A DNA stretch of 6,340 nucleotides from Gemmatimonadota bacterium. Lineage in GTDB: Bacteria > Gemmatimonadota > Gemmatimonadetes > Longimicrobiales > UBA6960. Each line of letters begins with the position of its first letter. Positions within the stretch are counted from its first letter, which is position 1. A model generated the notes under the pieces. The model saw only the letters and a program-made list of their open reading frames with translations, made no database searches and was not told the DNA's origin. Made by a program: the position numbers and the translations under genes. Where the stretch lies: the NCBI GenBank assembly GCA_022564535.1, contig JADFLD010000134.1:1-6340 (forward strand), written 5' to 3'. Below, piece after piece: positions 1 through 6,289 of this stretch.

Positions 1-1407
1 GCTCGGGAAGAACTCCGCGCGGACCGGAAGCGTCGGTTCGACCCCGTACCGTCGGGAGAGACTGTCGAACGCCTCTTCAGCGATCGGGGCGAGGTAGGTC
101 ACGAGGAGATCGGATTCGGTTTCGTGCAGGAAGAGCTCGAAGTGTTCCGTGCGCCGGATTTCGAAGCGTTCGAACGTGTCGAGCAGGTCCAGGCTGTTCT
201 TGAACCACGGATTGAACGGATCGCCCGCGAACGCCCGCTCGAGGTTCGCACGTCCGGCGTCGATGTCGCCGACGCGCAGCTGGTTCATTCCCAGCAGGCC
301 CCACGCTTCCCAGGAAGCAGAATCCAACTCGACCGCCGCCTGGGCTCGTTCGACCGCCTGATGGTACCGGCGGGTCTGTACGGAGAGCTCGGCAAGGGCC
401 ACCTCGAACTCGGCGTAGTGAGGGTTGATGGCGAGCGCTCGTCCCCTCACGCGCGCAAAGGCTGGCAGGTCGGCGGCCAGCAGGTACGAGCCCGCGAGCG
501 ACGTCAGCGCGGTCAGCGACTGAGGGTTCACGTCGAGTGCCGCCCGCGCCTCCTCCCGGGCCTGCTCGTGACCCTCGTTCGTCAGGTAGTGACCCGCGAT
601 GATCGTGCGGGCGTCGACGTGGTTCGGGTTGATTTCGAGGAGTCGGTCGAGGACCCGCCGGGCGTCGGATGTGCCGTCGAACGCCAGCGCCTTTGCCAGC
701 CCCAGCAGCGCGCCAGGGTGGTTTGGATTCTGCTCCAGAACCTTCTCGAACTCGGTCTTGGCCAACGGGCTTTCGTATTTTTCGAGCAAGAGTTCGCCGG
801 CGCGGACCAGCGGCTCCATCCACGTGGGGTCGGCGGTGGCAGCCTCGTCGAAGGCCCGCAGCGCGTCATGGAAGAGGTCGGGGTCGGTCCGCCCGAGGTA
901 GCGGACGGCGCGCCCTACCGCGACGAGGTCCCTCGAGCCCAGGCTGCCGTTGGCGGAGTTGTAGATGTCGATGAAGCGGTCGAAGCGCCGCATGGCTTCG
1001 TCGAGGTGACCGCGATTGAAGAGCAGCTCGGCGAGGTTCACGTCGGCCGTGAGGGCCCACCGCCCGCCGGCCGCGATGGCCGACTCGAACGACGCTTCGG
1101 CCTCGTCCAGACGACCCAGATGGGTGAGCGCTCGCCCCGTGGCGTTCGCCGCGGTGGAGGGGTCCGGCGCGCCACGGCCGGTGGAGATCGCCGCCTCGTA
1201 CGCACCTGTCGCGATGAGCGCGTCGATGAGCTCGATGCGTGCCTCCGTCGCCGCGGGCGTCTCGTCGAGCACGTCCCGGTACAGGTCGATGGCATCCTCG
1301 TACTCGCCCGATCGCATCGCCGCTCTGGCGTCGGCGATGCCCTGAGCGGGTAGCTGCGTCGTCAAGAAGGACGCGAGAAGGGTCAGGCCGAGGGGGGCGA
1401 GTCTCAC
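1..1407 (-). CDS. Secreted TPR protein with start of a peptidase-MA-like domain (3' end cut by window edge)
   Basis: The frame is open from a GTG at 1407 to base 1 (469 codons, no stop), so the C-terminus lies outside the window. The start is supported by a strong AGGAGGG ribosome site (1417-1423) 9 nt upstream and by a GTGA overlap with the stop of the preceding gene. Residues 1-22 look like a signal peptide: a short basic start, a hydrophobic stretch, then LPAQ before G23, so the product is probably exported. Residues about 24-398 are helical 34-residue repeats with TPR spacing, including typical A-x-x-x-Y/F and 'P-N/H' ends (around 84-115, 119-152, 193-227, 228-262, 263-296, 297-330, 331-364, 365-398). 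From about 418 the style changes to 'TEHFELFLHE', resembling the entry of peptidase-MA-like (gluzincin) domains that often follow TPRs in such proteins. The HExxH motif expected there is not reached, so protease activity is unproven. No cysteine occurs in the visible part. TPRs usually serve as protein-binding scaffolds. The gene is the fourth of the operon and translationally coupled to the caspase-fold gene. Confidence 0.88.
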   Translation of the reverse strand, partial: MRLAPLGLTLLASFLTTQLPAQGIADARAAMRSGEYEDAIDLYRDVLDETPAATEARIELIDALIATGAYEAAISTGRGAPDPSTAANATGRALTHLGRLDEAEASFESAIAAGGRWALTADVNLAELLFNRGHLDEAMRRFDRFIDIYNSANGSLGSRDLVAVGRAVRYLGRTDPDLFHDALRAFDEAATADPTWMEPLVRAGELLLEKYESPLAKTEFEKVLEQNPNHPGALLGLAKALAFDGTSDARRVLDRLLEINPNHVDARTIIAGHYLTNEGHEQAREEARAALDVNPQSLTALTSLAGSYLLAADLPAFARVRGRALAINPHYAEFEVALAELSVQTRRYHQAVERAQAAVELDSASWEAWGLLGMNQLRVGDIDAGRANLERAFAGDPFNPWFKNSLDLLDTFERFEIRRTEHFELFLHETESDLLVTYLAPIAEEAFDSLSRRYGVEPTLPVRAEFFPS

Positions 1408-2456
1408 GCTGCGTTACCCTCCTGAGCACGGATCTCACGATTCTTGAGGGCCAGCTCGATGAGGAGCGGCTCCATGGCGTCGAAGTACTGGTCCTCGGTC
1501 ATCGCGTCACGAACGGCGCGCAGTTCGTCGATTCGACCCTGGATCTCGCCTCGCTCTTCGTACAATCGGGCCAGAATGGGATCCTCCGGCGTCTGGGCGG
1601 CGGTTCCCGAGATGCCGCCCAGGTGGAAGGTCGCCGCGAGCGGCCCGTCGGGTCCGGCAAGGCCGGCGTCGGGACTCGCTTCTCCGTCGCCATTGTCGTC
1701 GAGCACGGCGTTCTCGGTGAGCAGCTCGTTCTCGTCCTCGTAGTAGCGCTCCACCTCCTGGCGTGCGTACAGGAAGGCCTCGAGGAGCGAGGTCCGGCCG
1801 TCGTGATCGAGGTCGGCGCCCTCGCCCGCCACCGCCTGAGCGAAGAACTGGCCGAACTCCGTCGCGTTCAGCTGGCGCGCGGTCTTCGTGGCGGCGATCA
1901 GGATGCGATTGGGCCCGGACAGCGGAGCGATGAAACCGCCGCTTGCCGAGCCGGTGTGCACGAGCGCGAGCGTCTGCGTCGGAAATGCCATCAGCCCCAA
2001 CTGGAAGTCGCTCGGTGTCAGGTCCGGTCCGGGAAGGTTGAACTGTGGCTCGTTCCTGCCGGACGTGCCGTGGCCGATGAGCACGATGAGCACGCGGTCC
2101 ATCGGCCCGGCTTTCTGAGCGATCTCACCCAGGAGTTGGAGCACGTTGGCCCGGGTCGACCGGAGCGAGATGATCTCGGGGTCGACGTCGATGTCTTCTC
2201 CGAGGTAGGTGACGTCTTCCGGGGACATGCCGTGTCGGCCCGTGAGGGCTCTATAAATCTGCGAAGCCTCGGCGTGGAAGCTTTCGCGGTATTCGGCGGC
2301 ACCGCCGAGGCCGACGACGATGATGGCGTAGGTACGGCCCTGAGCCGCCGCGTGCCCGACGAGCGCAGTCGCGAGGGCGGCGGTGACTGCGACGGAGCGA
2401 AGTGCGAGTCCGGCCGGGTGCTTCAAACGAGCCCCCGAATTCTGCGGAAGCCCCAT
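1404..2456 (-). CDS. Secreted caspase/legumain-fold protein with Cys-to-Ser at the nucleophile position
   Basis: This 350-residue protein has a signal peptide (hydrophobic core about 19-37, ending HAAAQ before G40). The next region fits the caspase/C13-legumain fold: a first beta strand 'YAIIVVGLGG' (43-52), helix 'FHAEASQIYRALTG', strand 122-127 and the His motif 'LIGHGT' with H129. The second catalytic motif, normally C-x-S-G, reads S170-A-S-G-G-F. The protein contains no cysteine, so it is either a Ser-dependent variant or a non-catalytic binding protein. D215-x-D217-x-D219-G with S223 and E226 forms an EF-hand-like loop followed by 'LLEAFLYA'; a second, partial Asp/Asn-rich stretch is at 253-258. 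Residues 290-346 are predicted helical and charged, possibly a coiled coil. Start choice: ATG at 2456 overlaps the upstream gene by 34 nt. An in-frame TTG at 2426 would form a TTGA overlap with the upstream stop and a shorter, cleaner signal peptide preceded by a G-rich stretch. The fold call is from motifs; function is unknown. Confidence 0.85.
   Translation of the reverse strand: MGLPQNSGARLKHPAGLALRSVAVTAALATALVGHAAAQGRTYAIIVVGLGGAAEYRESFHAEASQIYRALTGRHGMSPEDVTYLGEDIDVDPEIISLRSTRANVLQLLGEIAQKAGPMDRVLIVLIGHGTSGRNEPQFNLPGPDLTPSDFQLGLMAFPTQTLALVHTGSASGGFIAPLSGPNRILIAATKTARQLNATEFGQFFAQAVAGEGADLDHDGRTSLLEAFLYARQEVERYYEDENELLTENAVLDDNGDGEASPDAGLAGPDGPLAATFHLGGISGTAAQTPEDPILARLYEERGEIQGRIDELRAVRDAMTEDQYFDAMEPLLIELALKNREIRAQEGNAA
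1417..1423 (-). promoter_or_regulatory. Strong Shine-Dalgarno site for the GTG-start TPR gene
   Basis: On the minus strand the sequence reads AGGAGGG, ending 9 nt before the GTG at 1407. It lies inside the last codons of the caspase-fold gene. It decides the start of the downstream gene, because the next in-frame ATG (codon 31) would remove the signal peptide. Confidence 0.8.
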
Positions 2457-4702
2457 TCGGCCCCCATCAGGGAGAGCATCAGCAGAAACAGAATCGGCAT
2501 GTCCCAGAGATCGTTCTCCTGGACCAGGGTGACGCCGGCCCCGGTGATCGAGATGTCCTCCGGGAGCGTGCTGACCGTCTCCGGCGTGTAAAACTGGCCG
2601 CCCGTTTCGTCGGCGATTCGCCGGAGCAATGAAGTACGCCGGCCGGCACCGAAGTACTCCTCGTCACTGGGTGCGGTGTGGATGTAGGTGTGGTCCGTGC
2701 CCAGCGTCACGCCTGCCCTTTCTGCAGTAAGCTCGATCTCGTAGTCACCCATCTCGGTGGGCCGAAACTCCACGACGTATTCACCGTCGGTTTCGACCGT
2801 CCATTCGGCCTGGATTTCCTCGACGACGCCTGAAGGGCTCGTGATGCGGGCGGTCACCGAGGCGTCGTTGACCTCGATGTAGGTCGAGTCACCGACCGAA
2901 GCGACCAGGCGGACGGACTCGCCCGGCTCCACCTGTTCGTGGTCGGCGGTGACCGAAACTGCGTCGGGCACGCGGTCCACCAGCCAGCGCAGCATCTGCT
3001 GCCAGAACGCTTCGTGGCTCTGATCCTCGAGTGGCGGCAGCATTTGCCACAGCCACGTGTCTTGCGCGGTCAGCGCAATCGAGATCCCGCGGCCGTATCG
3101 CTGGAACGCGAGGACGACCTGATCGAGCCCTCCTGCTTCGTGAGCACCTGTGAGCAGGGTCGTCGCACCCGGTCTCGTCTGGAAGAGCGGATTGACCGTC
3201 GTGAGCTTTGGGAGCGAGTCCCATCGCGGCTTGACGCTTTCCGGCTCCAGGTCGAGCTGAACCGTGGGGTGCGCGAGTCCGGCGGGCGTCGGCGTGACTT
3301 TCACTTCCGTGAAATATCCTCCGACTCCCGACGCCGCCTGATCGAGTATGACTGGCATCACCTCCTCGACCGGGGTGCCCGCCCAGCCACCCTCGGCGAA
3401 GGAGCCGTGACCTCCGAGGAAGAGCAGGCCGCCACCTCGTTCGGAGACGAAGTCCGCGATCATCTGCAACTGGTCGTGTGTGAAGAACGAGGCCTCGACA
3501 CTTCCGAGAATGAGCCCGCGGTAGCGGTAGAGCTCCTCTCGCGTGCGCGGGAACCCGGCTTCGAGCTCTAGGCTATCGGTTACGGAGAGACGCAAGAACT
3601 TGTTCTCGGCCGTGCGCAGCAGCAGCACCAGCTGGAGGTTCTCGTCATCGTCGACCGCCCGGCGTATGAATTTCTGTTCGAAGCGGGGCTCTCCCTCGAA
3701 GTAGAGGATCTTCTCACTCTCGCCCCTCACCTCGACCCATGCGGTCCGACCATTGTTGCGCGTGACGCGTTCCCCCTCCTGAGGCGGAATGCGAAAGCGA
3801 AGACGTTGCAGGCCGGCGTCCTCGAGCTCGAACCCGATTCGGATCACCACCGGCTCCCCGTCGGGGCCGAGCTCGATGGTCTCTTCTGCGAGGATTCGGA
3901 GGTCGCTCTCCACGATCACGGGTACCGTGCGGCGTCCGAAGCCGTTCTGAGTGACGACGATGTCGACCATCAACGTCGACCCCTCGAGGACCGCTCGGGG
4001 CAGCTCGACCCGACCGATCTCGATGTCGGGCTCGATGGACTCTTCTCCCACTCCGATCGTGAACACGGGGACGCCCGCGGCTTGCAGGGGCACGAGCGCT
4101 TCGGCGAGGGGGCGATCCTCGTTGTCGGCCCCGTCTGAGATCACGATGAGCCCCGAGAGAGGCACACCCGCCAGCTCCTCCCGGGCCACGTCGAGTGCCC
4201 GGGCGATGTCCGTGTGCGTTCCGTCGAACGTCAGCTCGTCGAGTCCGTCGATGCGGCTCGCGACATCGGAGAAGCGGAAGAAGCGCAGCACGAAGCGGTC
4301 GGAAAGCGCGCTGAACAGCTCGCTCTCGTCGGGCGTGAACGCTTCCGCAATGAAGGCGCTGCGCGGCGTGCCATCTTCGTTTTCGAGCGCCATGCTCCGG
4401 GAGTCGTCGATGAGGATGCCGACGAAGTTCTGCTGAGGCACGACGGTCGAGTTGACGAGCGTGGGCTGCATGAGGCAGAAGATGATCGTGCCGAGCAGCG
4501 CCACCCGAAGCGCCGCCATGATGCTTCGGTCCGCTACGGTGCTCTTGCCGCGCGCGATCGTGTACGTGGCTATGGCGCTTGCACCCACGACGCCGGCGAT
4601 CCCCAACCAGAGGCGGATCGATGCAGGCGCTCCGAAGATGAACTCGCCCTGCTCGAAGACGAGGCTTCGGTACTTGAAGAGAAATTCGAGGATCGCGTCC
4701 AT
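2423..4702 (-). CDS. VWA / glutamine-amidotransferase-like membrane protein (BatA-like architecture)
   Basis: This is a 759-residue inner-membrane protein. Two membrane segments (about 29-50 and 60-83) precede a VWA domain (about 92-220) whose metal site looks complete: D99-x-S101-x-S103, T164 in 'GTHTD', and D190 in 'VISDG'. A beta-rich region (about 228-330) follows. A class-I glutamine-amidotransferase-like domain (about 330-580) contains 'RGLILGSVEASFF' and 'GGGLLFLGGHGSF' (423-435); the turn where such enzymes carry Cys shows Gly-His-Gly, so amidotransferase activity is unlikely. Residues about 583-670 resemble an Ig-like beta sandwich. The C-terminus carries a membrane segment (about 732-750) and a basic tail. 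The start at 4702 gives a membrane-protein N-terminus and lies 14 nt after the DUF4159 stop. An upstream in-frame ATG at 4813 would overlap that gene by 97 nt and add an unlikely Arg-rich extension. The ribosome site is weak (GACGGGAC), suggesting coupling. Proteins of this layout accompany MoxR/DUF58/DUF4159 genes; the exact role is unknown. Confidence 0.88.
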   Translation of the reverse strand: MDAILEFLFKYRSLVFEQGEFIFGAPASIRLWLGIAGVVGASAIATYTIARGKSTVADRSIMAALRVALLGTIIFCLMQPTLVNSTVVPQQNFVGILIDDSRSMALENEDGTPRSAFIAEAFTPDESELFSALSDRFVLRFFRFSDVASRIDGLDELTFDGTHTDIARALDVAREELAGVPLSGLIVISDGADNEDRPLAEALVPLQAAGVPVFTIGVGEESIEPDIEIGRVELPRAVLEGSTLMVDIVVTQNGFGRRTVPVIVESDLRILAEETIELGPDGEPVVIRIGFELEDAGLQRLRFRIPPQEGERVTRNNGRTAWVEVRGESEKILYFEGEPRFEQKFIRRAVDDDENLQLVLLLRTAENKFLRLSVTDSLELEAGFPRTREELYRYRGLILGSVEASFFTHDQLQMIADFVSERGGGLLFLGGHGSFAEGGWAGTPVEEVMPVILDQAASGVGGYFTEVKVTPTPAGLAHPTVQLDLEPESVKPRWDSLPKLTTVNPLFQTRPGATTLLTGAHEAGGLDQVVLAFQRYGRGISIALTAQDTWLWQMLPPLEDQSHEAFWQQMLRWLVDRVPDAVSVTADHEQVEPGESVRLVASVGDSTYIEVNDASVTARITSPSGVVEEIQAEWTVETDGEYVVEFRPTEMGDYEIELTAERAGVTLGTDHTYIHTAPSDEEYFGAGRRTSLLRRIADETGGQFYTPETVSTLPEDISITGAGVTLVQENDLWDMPILFLLMLSLMGAEWGFRRIRGLV

Positions 4703-4716
4703 GCCCGTGTCCCGTC

Positions 4717-5595
4717 TCAGTGACTCATGCCGTAGACGATCATGTTCGCGCCCATCTCGTACGCGAACGTCGAGTATTTCAGCGGGTAGTACGGGCTCTC
4801 GGCCCACTCCCACGCGTCGCCGAGGTCGGTGTTCCAGTTGATGACGACCATCAAACGGCCCTTGTCGTCGAAGATGCCACGGACGTGCGCCACATAACCG
4901 TCCCGCTCGTAGGTTCGATAACCCCGCGCCGCATTGTTGATGTTCGGGACCTGCAGGATCTCTTCGATGTCGTAGAAGACCGAAAAGAGTGGATGGTCGA
5001 GGCCGAGCTCGACGATCGGCCGGTCAGGAAAGACCCGCCTGATGTTGTACTCGAACTGTGCCCATTCGCGGGTGCCCCAGAAGTCGTCGACGATGAGGAA
5101 CCCACCGGCTTCCAGATACCTCCGCAGGCCATCGACTTCGTCGCCAGTCATATCCATGTAACCGGGTTCCACCATGTAGAGAACCGGGAAGCGACGGAGA
5201 TCGGGGTTGGCCAGGTGGACCGCGTTCTCCCAGTCGTATGCGTTCAAGCGAACCAACCGCTTGAGCACGATCAGGAACTGCCGGTCGCCCTTCGGATAGT
5301 CGGTCCTCCACCGCCCACCGCCACCGTAGTAGCCTCGTGACGCCCCTGAATAGATCGCGCGCGTCCAATAGAACGGCCACCGCCCCGGGGTCTCGTCGGG
5401 GTCCATGCGGGGACCGAGGATACCGCCTTCGCCCGGGCGACCCACGGCCGGTGGGGCTTCCTGTGCCATGAGCTCCGCACCTGGAGCTCCGACGTAGGCG
5501 CGCCGCTCTCCGGTCTCTGTATCCCCGCAGGCTCCCATCGCGAGGGAGGCCGCGGTACAGGCCAGCGCGCGGCTGGCGTGGAGGAGTCGCCTCAT
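4717..5595 (-). CDS. DUF4159 family exported protein, possible lipoprotein
   Basis: This 292-residue protein is the first gene of the operon. The N-terminus is basic then hydrophobic, ending 'LAMGAC' with C23. This resembles a lipobox but has Met at -3, so lipidation is plausible, not certain. A Gly/Pro-rich linker (about 35-70) leads to the DUF4159 domain (about 72-290). Typical features are 'FYWTRAIYSG' (75-84), 'WRTDYPKGDRQFL' (96-108), 'LNAYDWEN', 'YMVEPGYMDMT' (140-150), 'LRRYLEAGGFLIVDDFWG' (157-174) and 'FPDRPIVELGLDHPLF'. The fold of this family is related to class-I glutamine-amidotransferase-like domains, but its biochemical function is not established. No cysteine follows C23. The ATG at 5595 has a GAAGG stretch close upstream (5599-5603). 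The membrane protein gene follows after 14 nt. DUF4159 genes usually sit beside MoxR, DUF58 and BatA-like genes; here only the membrane partner is present. Family assignment is firm; role is inferred only from context. Confidence 0.9.
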   Translation of the reverse strand: MRRLLHASRALACTAASLAMGACGDTETGERRAYVGAPGAELMAQEAPPAVGRPGEGGILGPRMDPDETPGRWPFYWTRAIYSGASRGYYGGGGRWRTDYPKGDRQFLIVLKRLVRLNAYDWENAVHLANPDLRRFPVLYMVEPGYMDMTGDEVDGLRRYLEAGGFLIVDDFWGTREWAQFEYNIRRVFPDRPIVELGLDHPLFSVFYDIEEILQVPNINNAARGYRTYERDGYVAHVRGIFDDKGRLMVVINWNTDLGDAWEWAESPYYPLKYSTFAYEMGANMIVYGMSH

Positions 5596-5621
5596 GAGCC
5601 TTCGTTGTCCGGTCGTCTGAG

Positions 5622-5652
5622 CGCGGCGGGATTCTTCGTACGGCCCGCCGCG
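5622..5652. repeat. GC-rich inverted repeat (9-bp stem, 13-nt loop)
   Basis: CGCGGCGGG at 5622-5630 pairs perfectly with CCCGCCGCG at 5644-5652; the loop is 5631-5643. It lies 27 nt upstream of the DUF4159 start. No run of T follows on either strand, so it does not look like an intrinsic terminator. It could be an operator, a leader hairpin, or chance in a GC-rich region. Confidence 0.5.
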
Positions 5653-5664
5653 GCGAATGGTTCC
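5637..5664 (-). promoter_or_regulatory. Candidate ECF-sigma-type promoter of the operon
   Basis: On the minus strand, GGAACC (5664-5659) is followed after 16 nt by CGTACG (5642-5637). This resembles the GGAAC / CGT pattern of many extracytoplasmic-function sigma promoters. A start about 8 nt further on would give a leader of roughly 35 nt before the DUF4159 ATG. The candidate overlaps the inverted repeat. The match is by eye and the -10 half is short, so chance is a real alternative. Confidence 0.3.
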
Positions 5665-5857
5665 TAGCTACTGCGTGTCCAACTGAATACCCGACACCCC
5701 GATTCCGCTTCCCGCTGACGTCGGCGAGATGAACCTTCGACTCGAGGCTCGCGTAGGGACGGTCATCCGCGATGCCGTGGGGCCCGGTGCGATTACCGCA
5801 GCAGCGACATTAGGGCTTCCACAGTAGATTGGATATGAGCCCAACAAACTTCTTACT

Positions 5858-6289
5858 ATGCCGAACCAACCTCTTACAGTGACCACGCGGAGCGTCACCG
5901 TCCGCGACTTCGCGATCTTCCAGTTCAAGCTGCTTGTGGATGGGTCGAAGGACTTCTTCGCGTTTTGGCTTTCGATCGTGGCGATTTCGCTCGACTTCAT
6001 CGCCGGGCGGGGTCGCCGACCTCGACTGTTCTACAGCGTCGTGCGAGCGAGTGAACGCTTCGACAAGTGGATCAACCTCCACTCCGTCGTCCAGCGAATG
6101 GATGAAAGCGAAAGCGACGACGGCCCTTTTGGCGGTATGGAGGAGGGAGCAGATTTACTGATCAGCCAGATCGAAGCCTTGGTGCGGGGTGGGGAAGAGG
6201 GGCGCGACGACGCGATCCGCCGGCTGAAGCGGAGCGCTGACGAACTACGACAAAGGCACAAGGCAGCCGACGATTCGTCCGCCCCCTGA
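5858..6289 (+). CDS. Unrecognised small membrane protein, divergent from the operon
   Basis: The product has 143 residues and I do not recognise the family. Residues 16-32 form a possible amphipathic helix ('RDFAIFQFKLLVDG'). A hydrophobic segment (about 33-50, 'FFAFWLSIVAISLDFIAG') is followed at once by a basic cluster (R51-G-R-R-P-R), which fits a single membrane helix with the following part cytoplasmic. Residues about 57-80 look helical. An acidic, flexible stretch (82-97) precedes a charged C-terminal helix (about 98-135) with possible coiled-coil character. There is no cysteine. An in-frame TAG at 5825 limits the upstream extent. ATG at 5858 has no Shine-Dalgarno sequence, nor does the in-frame GTG at 5879, so the start is uncertain and a leaderless mRNA is possible. 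It is coding rather than a shadow because nothing credible lies opposite it and its hydrophobic pattern is coherent. It is transcribed away from the envelope operon; a functional link is only suggested by position. Confidence 0.7.
   Translation: MPNQPLTVTTRSVTVRDFAIFQFKLLVDGSKDFFAFWLSIVAISLDFIAGRGRRPRLFYSVVRASERFDKWINLHSVVQRMDESESDDGPFGGMEEGADLLISQIEALVRGGEEGRDDAIRRLKRSADELRQRHKAADDSSAP

Larger units (their letters stand above)
5596..5857. other. Divergent intergenic region (262 nt)
   Basis: The region separates the minus-strand operon from the plus-strand gene. It contains a GC-rich inverted repeat, an ECF-like promoter candidate, and an AT-rich stretch from about 5805 to 5857 that stands out against the GC-rich background and probably carries the plus-strand promoter, though no clear -35/-10 pair is visible. 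A short plus-strand frame, 5729-5827 (32 codons, ending in TAG), exists but has weak codon bias and no recognisable similarity. No tRNA or terminator with a T-tract is seen. Confidence 0.6.

Noticed and set aside
77..823. Minus-strand alternative frame of 248 codons within the TPR gene
   Set aside because: It is out of frame with the TPR repeats and is composed mainly of Arg, Pro and Gly, typical of a shifted GC-rich reading frame.
124..1353. Long plus-strand open frame (409 codons) opposite the TPR gene
   Set aside because: It is antisense to a minus-strand frame with a signal peptide, TPR repeats and a strong ribosome site. The translation is Arg/Val-rich, low complexity and without domains, as expected opposite a GC-rich gene.
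1239..2591. Plus-strand open frame of 450 codons opposite the caspase-fold gene
   Set aside because: It is antisense across two gene boundaries, with no recognisable motif, whereas the opposite strand has clear catalytic-fold motifs and a signal peptide.
4703..4813. 37-codon N-terminal extension of the VWA membrane protein
   Set aside because: It would overlap the DUF4159 gene by 97 nt, is Arg-rich and would precede the membrane segments unnaturally. The ATG at 4702 gives normal operon spacing.
5622..5652. Inverted repeat as an intrinsic terminator
   Set aside because: No T-tract follows the stem on either strand, and no gene ends next to it; both flanking genes start, not end, here.
5668..6000. 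Minus-strand frame of 110 codons spanning the intergenic region and the plus-strand gene
   Set aside because: It has no coherent hydrophobic or domain pattern, overlaps the start of the better-supported plus-strand gene and crosses the probable promoter region.
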